Positions 1 through 5,100 are shown, counted from the stretch's first letter. The stretch is DNA of 5,706 nt from an uncultured Campylobacter sp. (GCF_937890585.1 NZ_CALACG010000275.1:1-5706), one strand, 5' to 3'. Numbers and translations: made by a program. The notes: generated by a model from the letters alone, not told the origin.

Positions 1-2
1 TC

Positions 3-47
3 ACTGATGATATAGAGCTTATCGCAAACGAAATTTTGGCTATTTAA
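3..47 (+). CDS. 3' end of an unidentified upstream gene (partial)
   Basis: A reading frame enters from the left edge and ends at TAA (45-47). The visible residues are TDDIELIANEILAI, 14 codons. The other two plus-strand frames stop within the first 15 bases, so this is the only plus-strand frame that could be the end of a gene. The acidic-hydrophobic pattern fits a C-terminal helix, but it is too short to assign a family. The gene ends 46 bases before mnmA and points the same way. Confidence 0.5.
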   Translation, partial: TDDIELIANEILAI

Positions 48-55
48 AAATAAGA

Positions 56-61
56 TATAAA
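56..61 (+). promoter_or_regulatory. Candidate -10 box for mnmA
   Basis: TATAAA (within GATATAAAATATC) lies 32 bases before the mnmA start. It resembles the TAWAAT-type -10 box of Campylobacter sigma-70 promoters, which often lack a clear -35 box. Transcription would begin near base 68, giving a leader of about 25 bases. The surrounding DNA is so AT-rich that chance matches are likely. Confidence 0.35.
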
Positions 62-93
62 ATATCGCCTTTAAATTTAAAAAAGGTAAAAAT

Positions 94-1116
94 ATGAAAA
101 TAATGGTTGCAATGAGCGGCGGCGTAGATAGCACGATGACGGCTAAATTTCTGCAAGAGGCTGGACATGAGGTGCAAGGCTGCTACATGATGCTTCATCA
201 AAAGCCAGGATATCACGAAGAAAACATCAGAAAAGTCAAAAAAGTGGGCGAATATCTTGGCATAAAGGTGCATATCCTTGACCTGCAGGATAAATTTAAC
301 GAATATGTCTATGATCCATTTGTCAGGCTCTATAAAGAGGGCAAAACGCCCAATCCTTGCGCTTTGTGTAATAAATTTATAAAGCTTGGTGCGCTACTTG
401 ACTTTGCAAAGGCAAATGGCTGCGAGAAGCTTGCTACTGGGCACTACGTGCAGGTGGTTGATGGTTTTATAACCTGCGCCAAAGATCCTAGCAAGGATCA
501 AAGCTACTTTTTAGCCCAGGTGCCAAAAGAGGTTTTAAAGGATGTCATTTTCCCGCTTGGAGATAAATTCAAAAAAGATATAAAAGAGCTAGCAAGAGGC
601 GTAAAAGTGCTTGAAGAGTTCGCTACTCAGGCAGAAAGCAGTGAAATTTGCTTTGTTGAAAATACCTACATCGAGGTTTTAAACAAGCACTACAATACAA
701 ATTTGCCAGGCAATGTGGTGGGTAAAGACGGCAATATCATCGGCCGCCATCAAGGCTACATGCACTATACTATCGGCAAACGCCGTGGCTTTGAGGTTTT
801 TGGCGCTCATGAGCCACACTTTGTCATCAAGATAAACGCTGATAAAAACGAGATAGTTGTCGGCACGAAAGATGATCTTGCTCAAAAGGTGGTAGAGCTT
901 GAAAACGTAAATTTATTTATAGATGAAGATAAATTTGAGTGCGAAACAAAGATAAGGTATAGAAGCCCTAAACTTGAGGCTTTTGTAGAGGTTGATAAGG
1001 CTAGCAAAACAGCAAAACTAAGGCTAAATCAAAACGCGCTTGGCGTGGCTCAAGGTCAGCTTTGCGTGATGTATGATGGTGATCGCGTCATCGCAAGTGG
1101 CTTTATAAAGAACTAA
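94..1116 (+). CDS. mnmA: tRNA-specific 2-thiouridylase MnmA (TrmU)
   Basis: This cytoplasmic enzyme puts the sulfur on C2 of the wobble uridine (U34) of tRNAs for Lys, Glu and Gln. It adenylates the base with ATP and then transfers sulfur from a persulfide relay. The 340-residue length is normal for the family. The N-terminal PP-loop is SGGVDS (residues 8-13). The catalytic cysteine is C92, in the conserved LCNK, and the second cysteine, which carries the persulfide, is C186 in SSEICFV. C89 is an extra nearby cysteine. The tRNA-binding motif [13 protein letters not shown] (225-237) comes next, and then the C-terminal beta-barrel. The ATG at 94 has AAGG at 83-86, seven bases upstream. The gene is intact and its 3' end overlaps that of the opposite-strand DUF488 gene by 14 bases. 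Which tRNAs are modified here is inferred from the family. Confidence 0.97.
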   Translation: MKIMVAMSGGVDSTMTAKFLQEAGHEVQGCYMMLHQKPGYHEENIRKVKKVGEYLGIKVHILDLQDKFNEYVYDPFVRLYKEGKTPNPCALCNKFIKLGALLDFAKANGCEKLATGHYVQVVDGFITCAKDPSKDQSYFLAQVPKEVLKDVIFPLGDKFKKDIKELARGVKVLEEFATQAESSEICFVENTYIEVLNKHYNTNLPGNVVGKDGNIIGRHQGYMHYTIGKRRGFEVFGAHEPHFVIKINADKNEIVVGTKDDLAQKVVELENVNLFIDEDKFECETKIRYRSPKLEAFVEVDKASKTAKLRLNQNALGVAQGQLCVMYDGDRVIASGFIKN

Positions 1117-1465
1117 GCGCCTCTTTTATCACCTTAACGTGGCTAAATTCTGGCTCTTTGACAGCAGTTAGAAGCGCCACGTTTTTATACTCTTTTTCTA
1201 GCTTTTTAAGCTCTTTTAGCCCCTCTTGCTCCTCTTTGCCATTTAGCTCTTGCCTAAATCTTTTGCAAAATTCATCAAACCTAGCCTCCTTATCCTCATG
1301 AAACCATGACCTTAGCTCGTTTGATGGAGTGACTGATTTTAGCCAGATGAAGCTAGAAAAGATCTCTTTTTTCACGCCTCTAGGATATAGTCTATCGATA
1401 AAGACACCTTTAAATCTCTCGTCGTTGCTTTTAATAAAGTCGTAAATTCTACATATCTTGAACAT
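1103..1465 (-). CDS. DUF488 / YeaO-family protein
   Basis: This is a 120-residue soluble protein of the DUF488 (YeaO-like) family, whose biochemical role is not established. The family pattern is clear. The start is [10 protein letters not shown], then FIDRLYPRG (22-30), a conserved Trp at 41, [10 protein letters not shown] (46-55), RQEL (71-74), and a C-terminal [12 protein letters not shown] (98-109) where relatives have a similar strand-turn-helix. Length is typical. The start at 1465 is supported by alignment of M-F-K-I-C-R-I-Y-D with the usual family N-terminus, although no Shine-Dalgarno sequence precedes it. A TTGACT-N18-TAAAAT promoter just upstream would start the RNA at the A of the ATG. 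The 3' end overlaps mnmA tail to tail. The charged stretch at about 71-95 probably forms a helix. Confidence 0.88.
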   Translation of the reverse strand: MFKICRIYDFIKSNDERFKGVFIDRLYPRGVKKEIFSSFIWLKSVTPSNELRSWFHEDKEARFDEFCKRFRQELNGKEEQEGLKELKKLEKEYKNVALLTAVKEPEFSHVKVIKEALSSL

Positions 1466-1472
1466 GGGTGTG

Positions 1473-1502
1473 ATTTTAGCCCTGATAAAATAAAAAAGTC
1501 AA
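1473..1502 (-). promoter_or_regulatory. Sigma-70-type promoter of the DUF488 gene
   Basis: On the minus strand, TTGACT (plus 1497-1502) and TAAAAT (plus 1473-1478) are separated by 18 bases. The seven bases after the -10 box lead straight to the A of the ATG at 1465. The predicted transcript therefore has no leader, in keeping with the missing ribosome binding site. The spacing is read directly from the sequence; use of this promoter is inferred. Confidence 0.5.
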
Positions 1503-1561
1503 AAATATTTTTAACTAATTATCTTCTTTAAATTTATGTTGCCTTTTTTATTTTTTTGAAA

Positions 1562-1567
1562 TAAAAT
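1562..1567 (+). promoter_or_regulatory. Candidate -10 box for the lipoprotein gene
   Basis: TAAAAT follows a T-rich stretch (1537-1557), the arrangement common for Campylobacter sigma-70 promoters. It would give a start near 1574 and a leader of about 24 bases. It is the best -10 match between the two divergent genes on this strand. Confidence 0.4.
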
Positions 1568-1585
1568 AACATCTGGATTTTTTTC

Positions 1586-1592
1586 AAGGAGG
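1586..1592 (+). promoter_or_regulatory. Strong ribosome binding site that favours the second ATG
   Basis: AAGGAGG is a full Shine-Dalgarno match. Two ATGs follow in tandem at 1595 and 1598. The first is only two bases from the site, which is too close. The second is five bases away, a usable spacing, so 1598 is the likelier start. Confidence 0.7.
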
Positions 1593-1597
1593 TTATG

Positions 1598-2005
1598 ATG
1601 AAAGTTTTAAATTTAGCTCTACTTTGCGCGGTTGCAGGTCTATTGTCTGGTTGTGTTGCTCCACAGTTTGAACCAAAGCCGTTGTCACCAAATTCAAAAG
1701 GTATAGCTATGGTAAATTCTACACCTTATAGCTGCAAAGTTTTAGGAGAGGCAGAGGGAAGCGATGAGGCAAATGGCAGAATAAACCCAGCTATTGAAAG
1801 ACTTAGACAAGGTGCGATAAATGATCTAAAAAATGAAGCAGTTGAAATAGTAGGACTCCATAAAAGAGTCGTACTTTACATTATAAAAGAAGAGGCGCTT
1901 TGCTACTGGCTTTTTGAAGGTATCAAAGCCTGCCCTGCGGGAAGCTCGTCTGCACTTGGTTATAGGGTAAGAGCTCAAATTTTTGATTGCGGAGATAAAA
2001 ACTAA
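1598..2005 (+). CDS. Small cysteine-rich lipoprotein (DUF4156-like)
   Basis: This is a predicted lipoprotein of 135 residues, or 136 if the ATG at 1595 is used. It begins with a lysine, a short hydrophobic stretch and the lipobox LSGC, so signal peptidase II would cut before C19 and leave a lipid-anchored 117-residue protein. Val at +2 suits an outer-membrane location by E. coli rules, but sorting in Campylobacter is less certain. The mature part has four further cysteines (C46, C102, C112, C131), enough for two disulfides in the periplasm. The block CKVLGEAEGSDE followed by INDLKNEAVEIVG resembles DUF4156 lipoproteins and, more loosely, RcsF, where a Cys-Gly region is followed by an LR-x-A helix. 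The family link is from memory and moderate. The function is unknown. It has its own ribosome site and probably its own promoter, and lies 100 bases before prs. Confidence 0.8.
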   Translation: MKVLNLALLCAVAGLLSGCVAPQFEPKPLSPNSKGIAMVNSTPYSCKVLGEAEGSDEANGRINPAIERLRQGAINDLKNEAVEIVGLHKRVVLYIIKEEALCYWLFEGIKACPAGSSSALGYRVRAQIFDCGDKN

Positions 2006-2065
2006 CAAATTTAACTTTAAATAAAATAGCTGGAATAATAAATTTAAATTTAAAGCTCGTTTTGA

Positions 2066-2071
2066 TAAAAT
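2066..2071 (+). promoter_or_regulatory. Candidate -10 box for prs
   Basis: TAAAAT in the context TTTGATAAAATCAC lies 34 bases before the prs start and matches the usual Campylobacter -10 box. The start of transcription would be near 2078. A ribosome site AAGG (2094-2097) follows, eight bases before the ATG. No terminator is visible between the lipoprotein gene and this box, so read-through from upstream is also possible. Confidence 0.5.
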
Positions 2072-2105
2072 CACAACATAAAAATCACTAAAAAAGGTTA
2101 CTATT

Positions 2106-3035
2106 ATGAGAGGCTATAAAATTTTCTCAGGCACCGCAAATATCGAGCTTTCGAAGAAAATTTCGCAATATTTGTCGCTTCCACTCAGTGAAGCTAGCAT
2201 AAAAAGATTTAGCGATGGTGAAATCAGCGTGCAAATCGGCGAAAGCGTGCGTGGAAAAGATGTTTTTGTCATCCAGCCAACATGTGCCCCAGCAAATATA
2301 AATTTAATGGAACTTCTTATCTTAACTGACGCTTTAAAACGCAGCAGCGCAAGCTCTATAACAGCGATCGTGCCATATTTTGGCTATGCTAGACAAGATA
2401 GAAAAGCAGCTCCTAGAGTGCCGATCACTGCAAAACTTGTGGCAAATATGATGCAAACAGCAGGCATCGACAGGGTCGTTACTATGGACCTTCACGCAGG
2501 ACAAATTCAAGGATTTTTTGACATCCCGGTAGATAACCTTTATGGTAGCATTGTCTTTAACGACTACGTAAAAGCTAAAAATTTACCAAATCCAGTCGTC
2601 GCAAGCCCAGATGTAGGCGGCGTAGCTCGTGCTAGAGCTTTGGCGAAAAATCTAAATTTGCTAGATATGGTCATCGTTGATAAACGCCGCGAGAAAGCAA
2701 ATGAGAGCGAAGTGATGAACGTGATCGGCGATGTGAAAGGCAAAGATGTGATCTTGGTCGATGATATGATCGACACTGCTGGCACCATCGTAAAAGCAGC
2801 TGAAATTTTTAAAGAGCGTGGCGCAACTAGCGTAATGGCGTTTTGCACGCACCCAGTGCTTAGCGGACCAGCCTATGATAGGCTAAAACTTGGCTTTTTA
2901 GACGAGCTAGTGGTGACTGACACGATCCCGTTAAAAGAAGAACTCCCTTGTATAAAAGTGCTAAGCACAGCTTCACTATTTGGCGAAGTGATACGCCGTG
3001 TTTATCACAACGAAAGCGTAAATAGCTTATTTTAG
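2106..3035 (+). CDS. prs: Ribose-phosphate pyrophosphokinase (PRPP synthetase)
   Basis: This cytoplasmic enzyme makes PRPP from ribose 5-phosphate and ATP, feeding purine, pyrimidine, NAD, histidine and tryptophan synthesis. The protein has 309 residues, normal for a class I bacterial enzyme. Visible motifs are FSDGE (35-39), RQDRK (96-100, ATP binding), the family signature around [12 protein letters not shown] (127-138, with the metal ligand His130), the flexible-loop KRR (193-195) that carries catalytic Lys and Arg, and the ribose-phosphate loop [10 protein letters not shown] (218-227). The C-terminal end, [13 protein letters not shown], is also typical. The start at 2106 has AAGG eight bases upstream and fits the family N-terminus. 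The gene is intact and followed by a hairpin, and it converges on the Rrf2 gene 325 bases further on. The allosteric phosphate/ADP control known for class I enzymes is assumed, not seen. Confidence 0.98.
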   Translation: MRGYKIFSGTANIELSKKISQYLSLPLSEASIKRFSDGEISVQIGESVRGKDVFVIQPTCAPANINLMELLILTDALKRSSASSITAIVPYFGYARQDRKAAPRVPITAKLVANMMQTAGIDRVVTMDLHAGQIQGFFDIPVDNLYGSIVFNDYVKAKNLPNPVVASPDVGGVARARALAKNLNLLDMVIVDKRREKANESEVMNVIGDVKGKDVILVDDMIDTAGTIVKAAEIFKERGATSVMAFCTHPVLSGPAYDRLKLGFLDELVVTDTIPLKEELPCIKVLSTASLFGEVIRRVYHNESVNSLF

Positions 3036-3043
3036 TAATCATT

Positions 3044-3065
3044 GCAGGCTAGAGCGTTAGCCTGC
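3044..3065 (+). terminator. Hairpin after prs, probable terminator
   Basis: GCAGGCTA (3044-3051) pairs perfectly with TAGCCTGC (3058-3065) around a six-base loop, nine bases after the prs stop. The tail TAAATTTATCCGTTTT is only moderately U-rich, so the intrinsic terminator call is likely but not ideal. The word GCCTGCTAAA at its right arm recurs in the inverted repeat at 3809-3842. Confidence 0.55.
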
Positions 3066-3097
3066 TAAATTTATCCGTTTTGGCTGATTGATATTTA

Positions 3098-3127
3098 TCT
3101 TTTGGGTTAAATTTCTAGCCCAAAAGA
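3098..3127. repeat. Inverted repeat (12-bp stem) between convergent genes
   Basis: TCTTTTGGGTTA (3098-3109) and TAGCCCAAAAGA (3116-3127) pair over 12 positions with one G-U pair, around a six-base loop. There is no U tract after the stem on either strand. The right arm contains the 12-base word AAATTTCTAGCC that recurs in the next inverted repeat at 3326-3359. It may be a second terminator or a leftover from a duplicated one. Confidence 0.5.
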
Positions 3128-3331
3128 GTGAAATACCTGCTTGCGATAACCTAGCTATGAAGCCAAATAAATACAAATCGCAATGAAAATTTCTACACGC
3201 TAACCATTAAAATTTAAGCCGTAATCAAAAGGCGAAGTACTGATCGCGTCTATGTAAGCTGCGACAAATGCCGACAGGATCGCACAAAAATGGATCGCAA
3301 TGCAGGAGTAGTTTGTAAATTTATTTTTAGG
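3107..3331 (-). pseudogene. Possible decayed membrane-protein gene fragment
   Basis: The 325 bases between prs and the Rrf2 gene hold no intact gene. On the minus strand one frame reads 43 sense codons (3331 down to 3203) that look protein-like, with the hydrophobic core IAIHFCAILSAFVAAY followed by STSPFDYGLNF. It has no ATG, GTG or TTG to start from. After a TAG (3200-3202) the same frame goes on as RVEIFIAICIYLAS, another stop, then LGYRKQVFHSFGLEI and a final stop (3107-3109). Two internal stops in one frame with hydrophobic content suggest the tail of a lost membrane protein. Chance is a real alternative because the pieces are short. I do not recognise the family. Confidence 0.3.
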
Positions 3332-3359
3332 CTAGAAAGGATCAAATTTCTAGCCTAAA
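3326..3359 (-). terminator. Perfect 13-bp hairpin after the Rrf2 gene, probable terminator
   Basis: TTTAGGCTAGAAA (3326-3338) and TTTCTAGCCTAAA (3347-3359) are exact reverse complements around an eight-base loop. The hairpin begins two bases after the Rrf2 gene stop on the minus strand. The flanking tails are AT-rich but not pure U runs. Because the stem is symmetric and the flanking genes converge, it could also act on plus-strand read-through from prs. Confidence 0.55.
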
Positions 3360-3360
3360 T

Positions 3361-3774
3361 TTATCTTGCAAGCTCGTCTAGTAGATCTTGTAAGGTGACG
3401 CTTTTTAGCTCGTTTTCTAGCGCAGTTTGCGCTCTTAAAAAGTGCCCGCTTAAAAGCTCCTCTATCCTGCCACCAATCGGGCAGGCTTTGGGCGAGTCAG
3501 AGTGAATTTTAAAGAGTTTTTCTTTGTCGTTTACTGCGTTAAAAATTTCAAGTAAATTTATATCTTTTGGCTCTTTTGCAAGGCTCACTCCACCAACTCC
3601 AGCTGCGACATTTACGAGCCCTGCAGCCTTTAAGACGCCAAGTAGCTTTCTAACGATAACAGGATTTGTATTTATGCTACCAGCTATAAATTCGCTTGTA
3701 ACCTTCTCGTTTTCAAAAAATTTAGCACATAAAAGCGCATGTATCGCAGTTGAAAATTTAATGCCAACTTGCAT
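3361..3774 (-). CDS. Rrf2-family transcriptional regulator (YwnA-like)
   Basis: This is a DNA-binding protein of 137 residues, typical for the Rrf2 family. The winged helix-turn-helix covers about residues 1-67. The recognition region is TSEFIAGSINTNPVIVRKLLGVLKAAGLV (given here as positions 26-54), with the wing GVGGVSLAK at 59-67. The long dimerization helix is at the C-terminus. The three-cysteine cluster of iron-sulfur members such as IscR and NsrR is absent. The only cysteines are C16 and C98, the latter in ACPIG, which is typical of the YwnA-like branch. Thiol-based sensing is therefore more plausible than an iron-sulfur cluster, but this is inferred. A good ribosome site (AGGGAG, plus 3778-3783) supports the start. 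It is the last gene of a three-gene minus-strand run and lies 75 bases after the NAD(P)-binding gene, which it may regulate. Its signal and operator are unknown. Confidence 0.9.
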   Translation of the reverse strand: MQVGIKFSTAIHALLCAKFFENEKVTSEFIAGSINTNPVIVRKLLGVLKAAGLVNVAAGVGGVSLAKEPKDINLLEIFNAVNDKEKLFKIHSDSPKACPIGGRIEELLSGHFLRAQTALENELKSVTLQDLLDELAR

Positions 3775-3808
3775 AAGCTCCCTTAAATTTCATATTTAAA
3801 CCTCTAAG

Positions 3809-3842
3809 TTTAGCAGGCATAAGTTTAAATTTGCCTGCTAAA
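3809..3842. repeat. Inverted repeat between the NAD(P)-binding and Rrf2 genes
   Basis: TTTAGCAGGCA (3809-3819) and TGCCTGCTAAA (3832-3842) are exact 11-base arms around a 12-base spacer. The repeat sits just after the NAD(P)-binding gene stop and 35-68 bases before the Rrf2 start. It could be a weak terminator or attenuator for the upstream gene, or an operator for the Rrf2 gene. The tail on the minus strand is not U-rich, which weakens the terminator reading. Confidence 0.5.
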
Positions 3843-3849
3843 ACTAAAC

Positions 3850-4485
3850 TCACGCTCTCTCGCCAACTGCGGTGAAGCGCTTTTGGATAAATTTCTTGTT
3901 TTTTAGCTCGTCTATGATCGCAAGCGCAAGGTCTGCGTAGCTTATGTAGCTCTCGTTTTGCGAGTTTAGTATGAGATCGTCCCCGCCAAGCACGTATTTG
4001 CCGGTGCGAGCGCCATTTTCATCGTAGTCGGCTGCTGGACTTACATATGTCCAAAGCACGTTTGCGCTACCTTTTAGCTCAAAATAAGACTCTGCCGTAG
4101 CCTTTGCCACGCCCATATACTCAGGTGGGAAGTCAGGCGTATCCATGAGCATAGTGCCTTTGCTATCAACAAATAACGTGCCAGCGCCGCCAACTACGAT
4201 GAGCCTTGTACTGGTGCCTTCTAGTAAATTTACAAGGTGAGCGGCCACTTTTTTGTGAAGCGGGAAAGTCTCTTCGCTCCATGCTGCAAATGCACTGATA
4301 ACCGCGTCAAAGCCTGCTAGATCAGCCTTTGTAAGCTCGAAAATATCTTTATAAACGACCTTTACGCTTTCGTTTTTATACTCTTTGTTTCTAACGATCG
4401 CTGTGACGTCGTAGCCTTGTTTTAGCGCCTCATCTACTAAATTTACGCCGCTTTTGCCGTTTGCACCTATGATTGCTATTTTCAT
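3850..4485 (-). CDS. NAD(P)-binding protein, atypical short-chain dehydrogenase (YwnB-like)
   Basis: This is a cytoplasmic protein of 211 residues with a single Rossmann-type domain of the NAD(P)H-binding (NmrA/YwnB/flavin-reductase-like) group. The nucleotide loop is GANGKSG (7-13) right after the first strand. The second strand ends at IVRN (30-33), which binds the adenosine ribose in relatives. Further matches are VVGGAGTLF (97-105), VSPAADY (148-154), GKYVLGGD (162-169) and the C-terminal SYISYADLALAIIDEL (179-194), all characteristic of this group. The classical YxxxK active site is not clearly present. Substrate and reaction are unknown; relatives are linked to redox or electrophile stress and flavin or quinone reduction. 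The ribosome site AAAGGA (plus 4491-4496) supports the ATG at 4485. The 89-base gap from the cupin shows no good promoter, so co-transcription with the cupin gene is likely. Confidence 0.88.
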   Translation of the reverse strand: MKIAIIGANGKSGVNLVDEALKQGYDVTAIVRNKEYKNESVKVVYKDIFELTKADLAGFDAVISAFAAWSEETFPLHKKVAAHLVNLLEGTSTRLIVVGGAGTLFVDSKGTMLMDTPDFPPEYMGVAKATAESYFELKGSANVLWTYVSPAADYDENGARTGKYVLGGDDLILNSQNESYISYADLALAIIDELKNKKFIQKRFTAVGERA

Positions 4486-4574
4486 TGTATTCCTTTAAAT
4501 TTGATTTGTTTGATCGCACAGTCGATACGCACTTTAAATTTACGCTCGCACTTTGTGCTCTCGCCTCGCTAAAT

Positions 4575-4949
4575 TTACAGCCAGCTTGGCTTTACGTCAT
4601 CAACTATCACGCCGTCGCTCATTGTGTATTGCTCTAGGCTACCGCGTTTTGTCTGGATGCAGATCATTTTGATGCCGTTTTTGCCAGCTTTAAAACACCT
4701 TTTGCCCTCTGGGTCTATGCGGATCGCCTCACCTTTACCCACAGCTATCACTTCGCCGTCGATGAAAAGCTCGCCGTCACCCTCAATGATGATGTAAAGC
4801 TCCTCGTTTTGCTTGTGCGCATGGACAAATGGCACGCTCACGTTTGCTGGAAGCTCGTTTATAGATACCTCACAGCCAGTTAAATTTAAAGCCTCTTTTA
4901 GCTCAACTCTTGGCGCATTTGCGATCTTTGTAACCTGATAATTTTTCAT
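4575..4949 (-). CDS. Small single-domain cupin protein
   Basis: This is a cytoplasmic protein of 124 residues with one conserved beta-barrel (cupin_2 type). Motif 1 is HAHKQNEELYIIIEGDGELF (43-62), which supplies the metal ligands H43, H45 and E49 and the usual E-x6-G. Motif 2 runs around GKGEAIRIDPEGKRCF (71-86). Where most cupins have the fourth metal ligand in P-x-G-x-x-H, this protein has P80-E-G-K-R-C85, a cysteine. It probably binds a metal, but the substrate cannot be read from the sequence. The C-terminus (about 103-124) is an extension rich in acidic residues. The ATG at 4949 has AGGAGA (plus 4955-4960) upstream. It is the first gene of the minus-strand run and has a near-consensus promoter flanked by two identical operator-like palindromes, so it is probably tightly regulated. 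Confidence 0.9.
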   Translation of the reverse strand: MKNYQVTKIANAPRVELKEALNLTGCEVSINELPANVSVPFVHAHKQNEELYIIIEGDGELFIDGEVIAVGKGEAIRIDPEGKRCFKAGKNGIKMICIQTKRGSLEQYTMSDGVIVDDVKPSWL

Positions 4950-4969
4950 TTTATTCTCCTTATTTTTGT

Positions 4970-4992
4970 GTTGTAATCTTTTTATTTACAAC
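4970..4992. promoter_or_regulatory. Operator-like palindrome, copy 1
   Basis: GTTGTAA (4970-4976) and TTACAAC (4986-4992) are exact 7-base inverted arms with a 9-base spacer. Relative to the predicted cupin transcript start (about 4996) it covers roughly +4 to +27. An identical arm-and-spacer arrangement occurs at 5019-5041. The spacer sequences of the two copies differ, so the arms and their distance are what is conserved. Confidence 0.7.
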
Positions 4993-5002
4993 CGATGAGC
5001 GA

Positions 5003-5031
5003 AGTATAGTGATTTTTTGTTGTAATGTCAA
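5003..5031 (-). promoter_or_regulatory. Near-consensus sigma-70 promoter of the cupin operon
   Basis: On the minus strand TTGACA (plus 5026-5031) and TATACT (plus 5003-5008) are separated by exactly 17 bases. The -35 box is a perfect match and the -10 box differs at one position from TATAAT. Campylobacter promoters rarely have a clear -35 box, so this one should be strong unless repressed. The predicted start is near 4996, giving a leader of about 47 bases before the ATG at 4949. The -35 box lies in the spacer of operator copy 2. Confidence 0.75.
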
Positions 5032-5047
5032 GAGTTACAACAAAAAA
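5013..5047. promoter_or_regulatory. Operator-like palindrome, copy 2 (extended)
   Basis: The core GTTGTAA (5019-5025) and TTACAAC (5035-5041) again has a 9-base spacer. Here the symmetry continues outward with TTTTTT and AAAAAA, giving 13-base perfect arms (5013-5025 and 5035-5047). It encloses the -35 box of the cupin promoter and lies 25 bases upstream of the candidate -10 box of the divergent gene. A protein bound here would block the cupin promoter and could also affect the divergent one. A hairpin terminator is unlikely, because no gene ends here. Confidence 0.72.
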
Positions 5048-5071
5048 TTTTTAAAATTTGTAAATTTGAGC

Positions 5072-5077
5072 TAAAAT
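5072..5077 (+). promoter_or_regulatory. Candidate -10 box for the ABC-type membrane gene
   Basis: TAAAAT in the context GAGCTAAAATTCG is a usual Campylobacter -10 box. The start would be near 5084, about 17 bases before the TTG start codon. Operator copy 2 ends just upstream of where a -35 region would be. Confidence 0.45.
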
Positions 5078-5090
5078 TCGCAAAATTTTT

Positions 5091-5095
5091 AGGAG
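5091..5095 (+). promoter_or_regulatory. Ribosome binding site that supports a TTG start
   Basis: AGGAG lies five bases before TTG at 5101. No ATG or GTG lies at a similar distance, and the protein that starts here (MQNNAFKTLKGI) fits the N-terminus of the family, so TTG is accepted as the start. Confidence 0.7.
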
Positions 5096-5100
5096 TAAAT

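Noticed and set aside
68..86. CCTTT (68-72) could pair with AAAGG (82-86) and hide the mnmA ribosome site
   Set aside because: Only five pairs around a nine-base AT-rich loop; such pairings are common in this AT-rich DNA and would be unstable.
2041..2052. AATTTAAATTTA symmetric stretch before prs
   Set aside because: AAATTTA-type words occur throughout the window as a general feature of the genome, so the symmetry is not informative.
1826..2074. Minus-strand 82-codon frame opposite the lipoprotein gene
   Set aside because: No ribosome site, low-complexity residues, and it overlaps a lipoprotein gene with strong signals.
2564..2848. Minus-strand open frames inside prs
   Set aside because: They lie wholly opposite conserved PRPP synthetase motifs and have no independent signals.
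3157..3325. Short plus-strand frames with ATG starts after prs (for example MKPNKYKSQ)
   Set aside because: All are under 20 codons with no convincing ribosome site.
3524..3799. Plus-strand open frame of 91 codons across the Rrf2 gene
   Set aside because: It is antisense to a clear Rrf2 protein, has no ribosome site and its residues match no family; it is a shadow of the coding strand.
4528..4554. Direct repeat CGCACTTT (4528-4535 and 4547-4554) between the cupin and NAD(P)-binding genes
   Set aside because: Eight bases is too short to be meaningful here, and no promoter box accompanies it.
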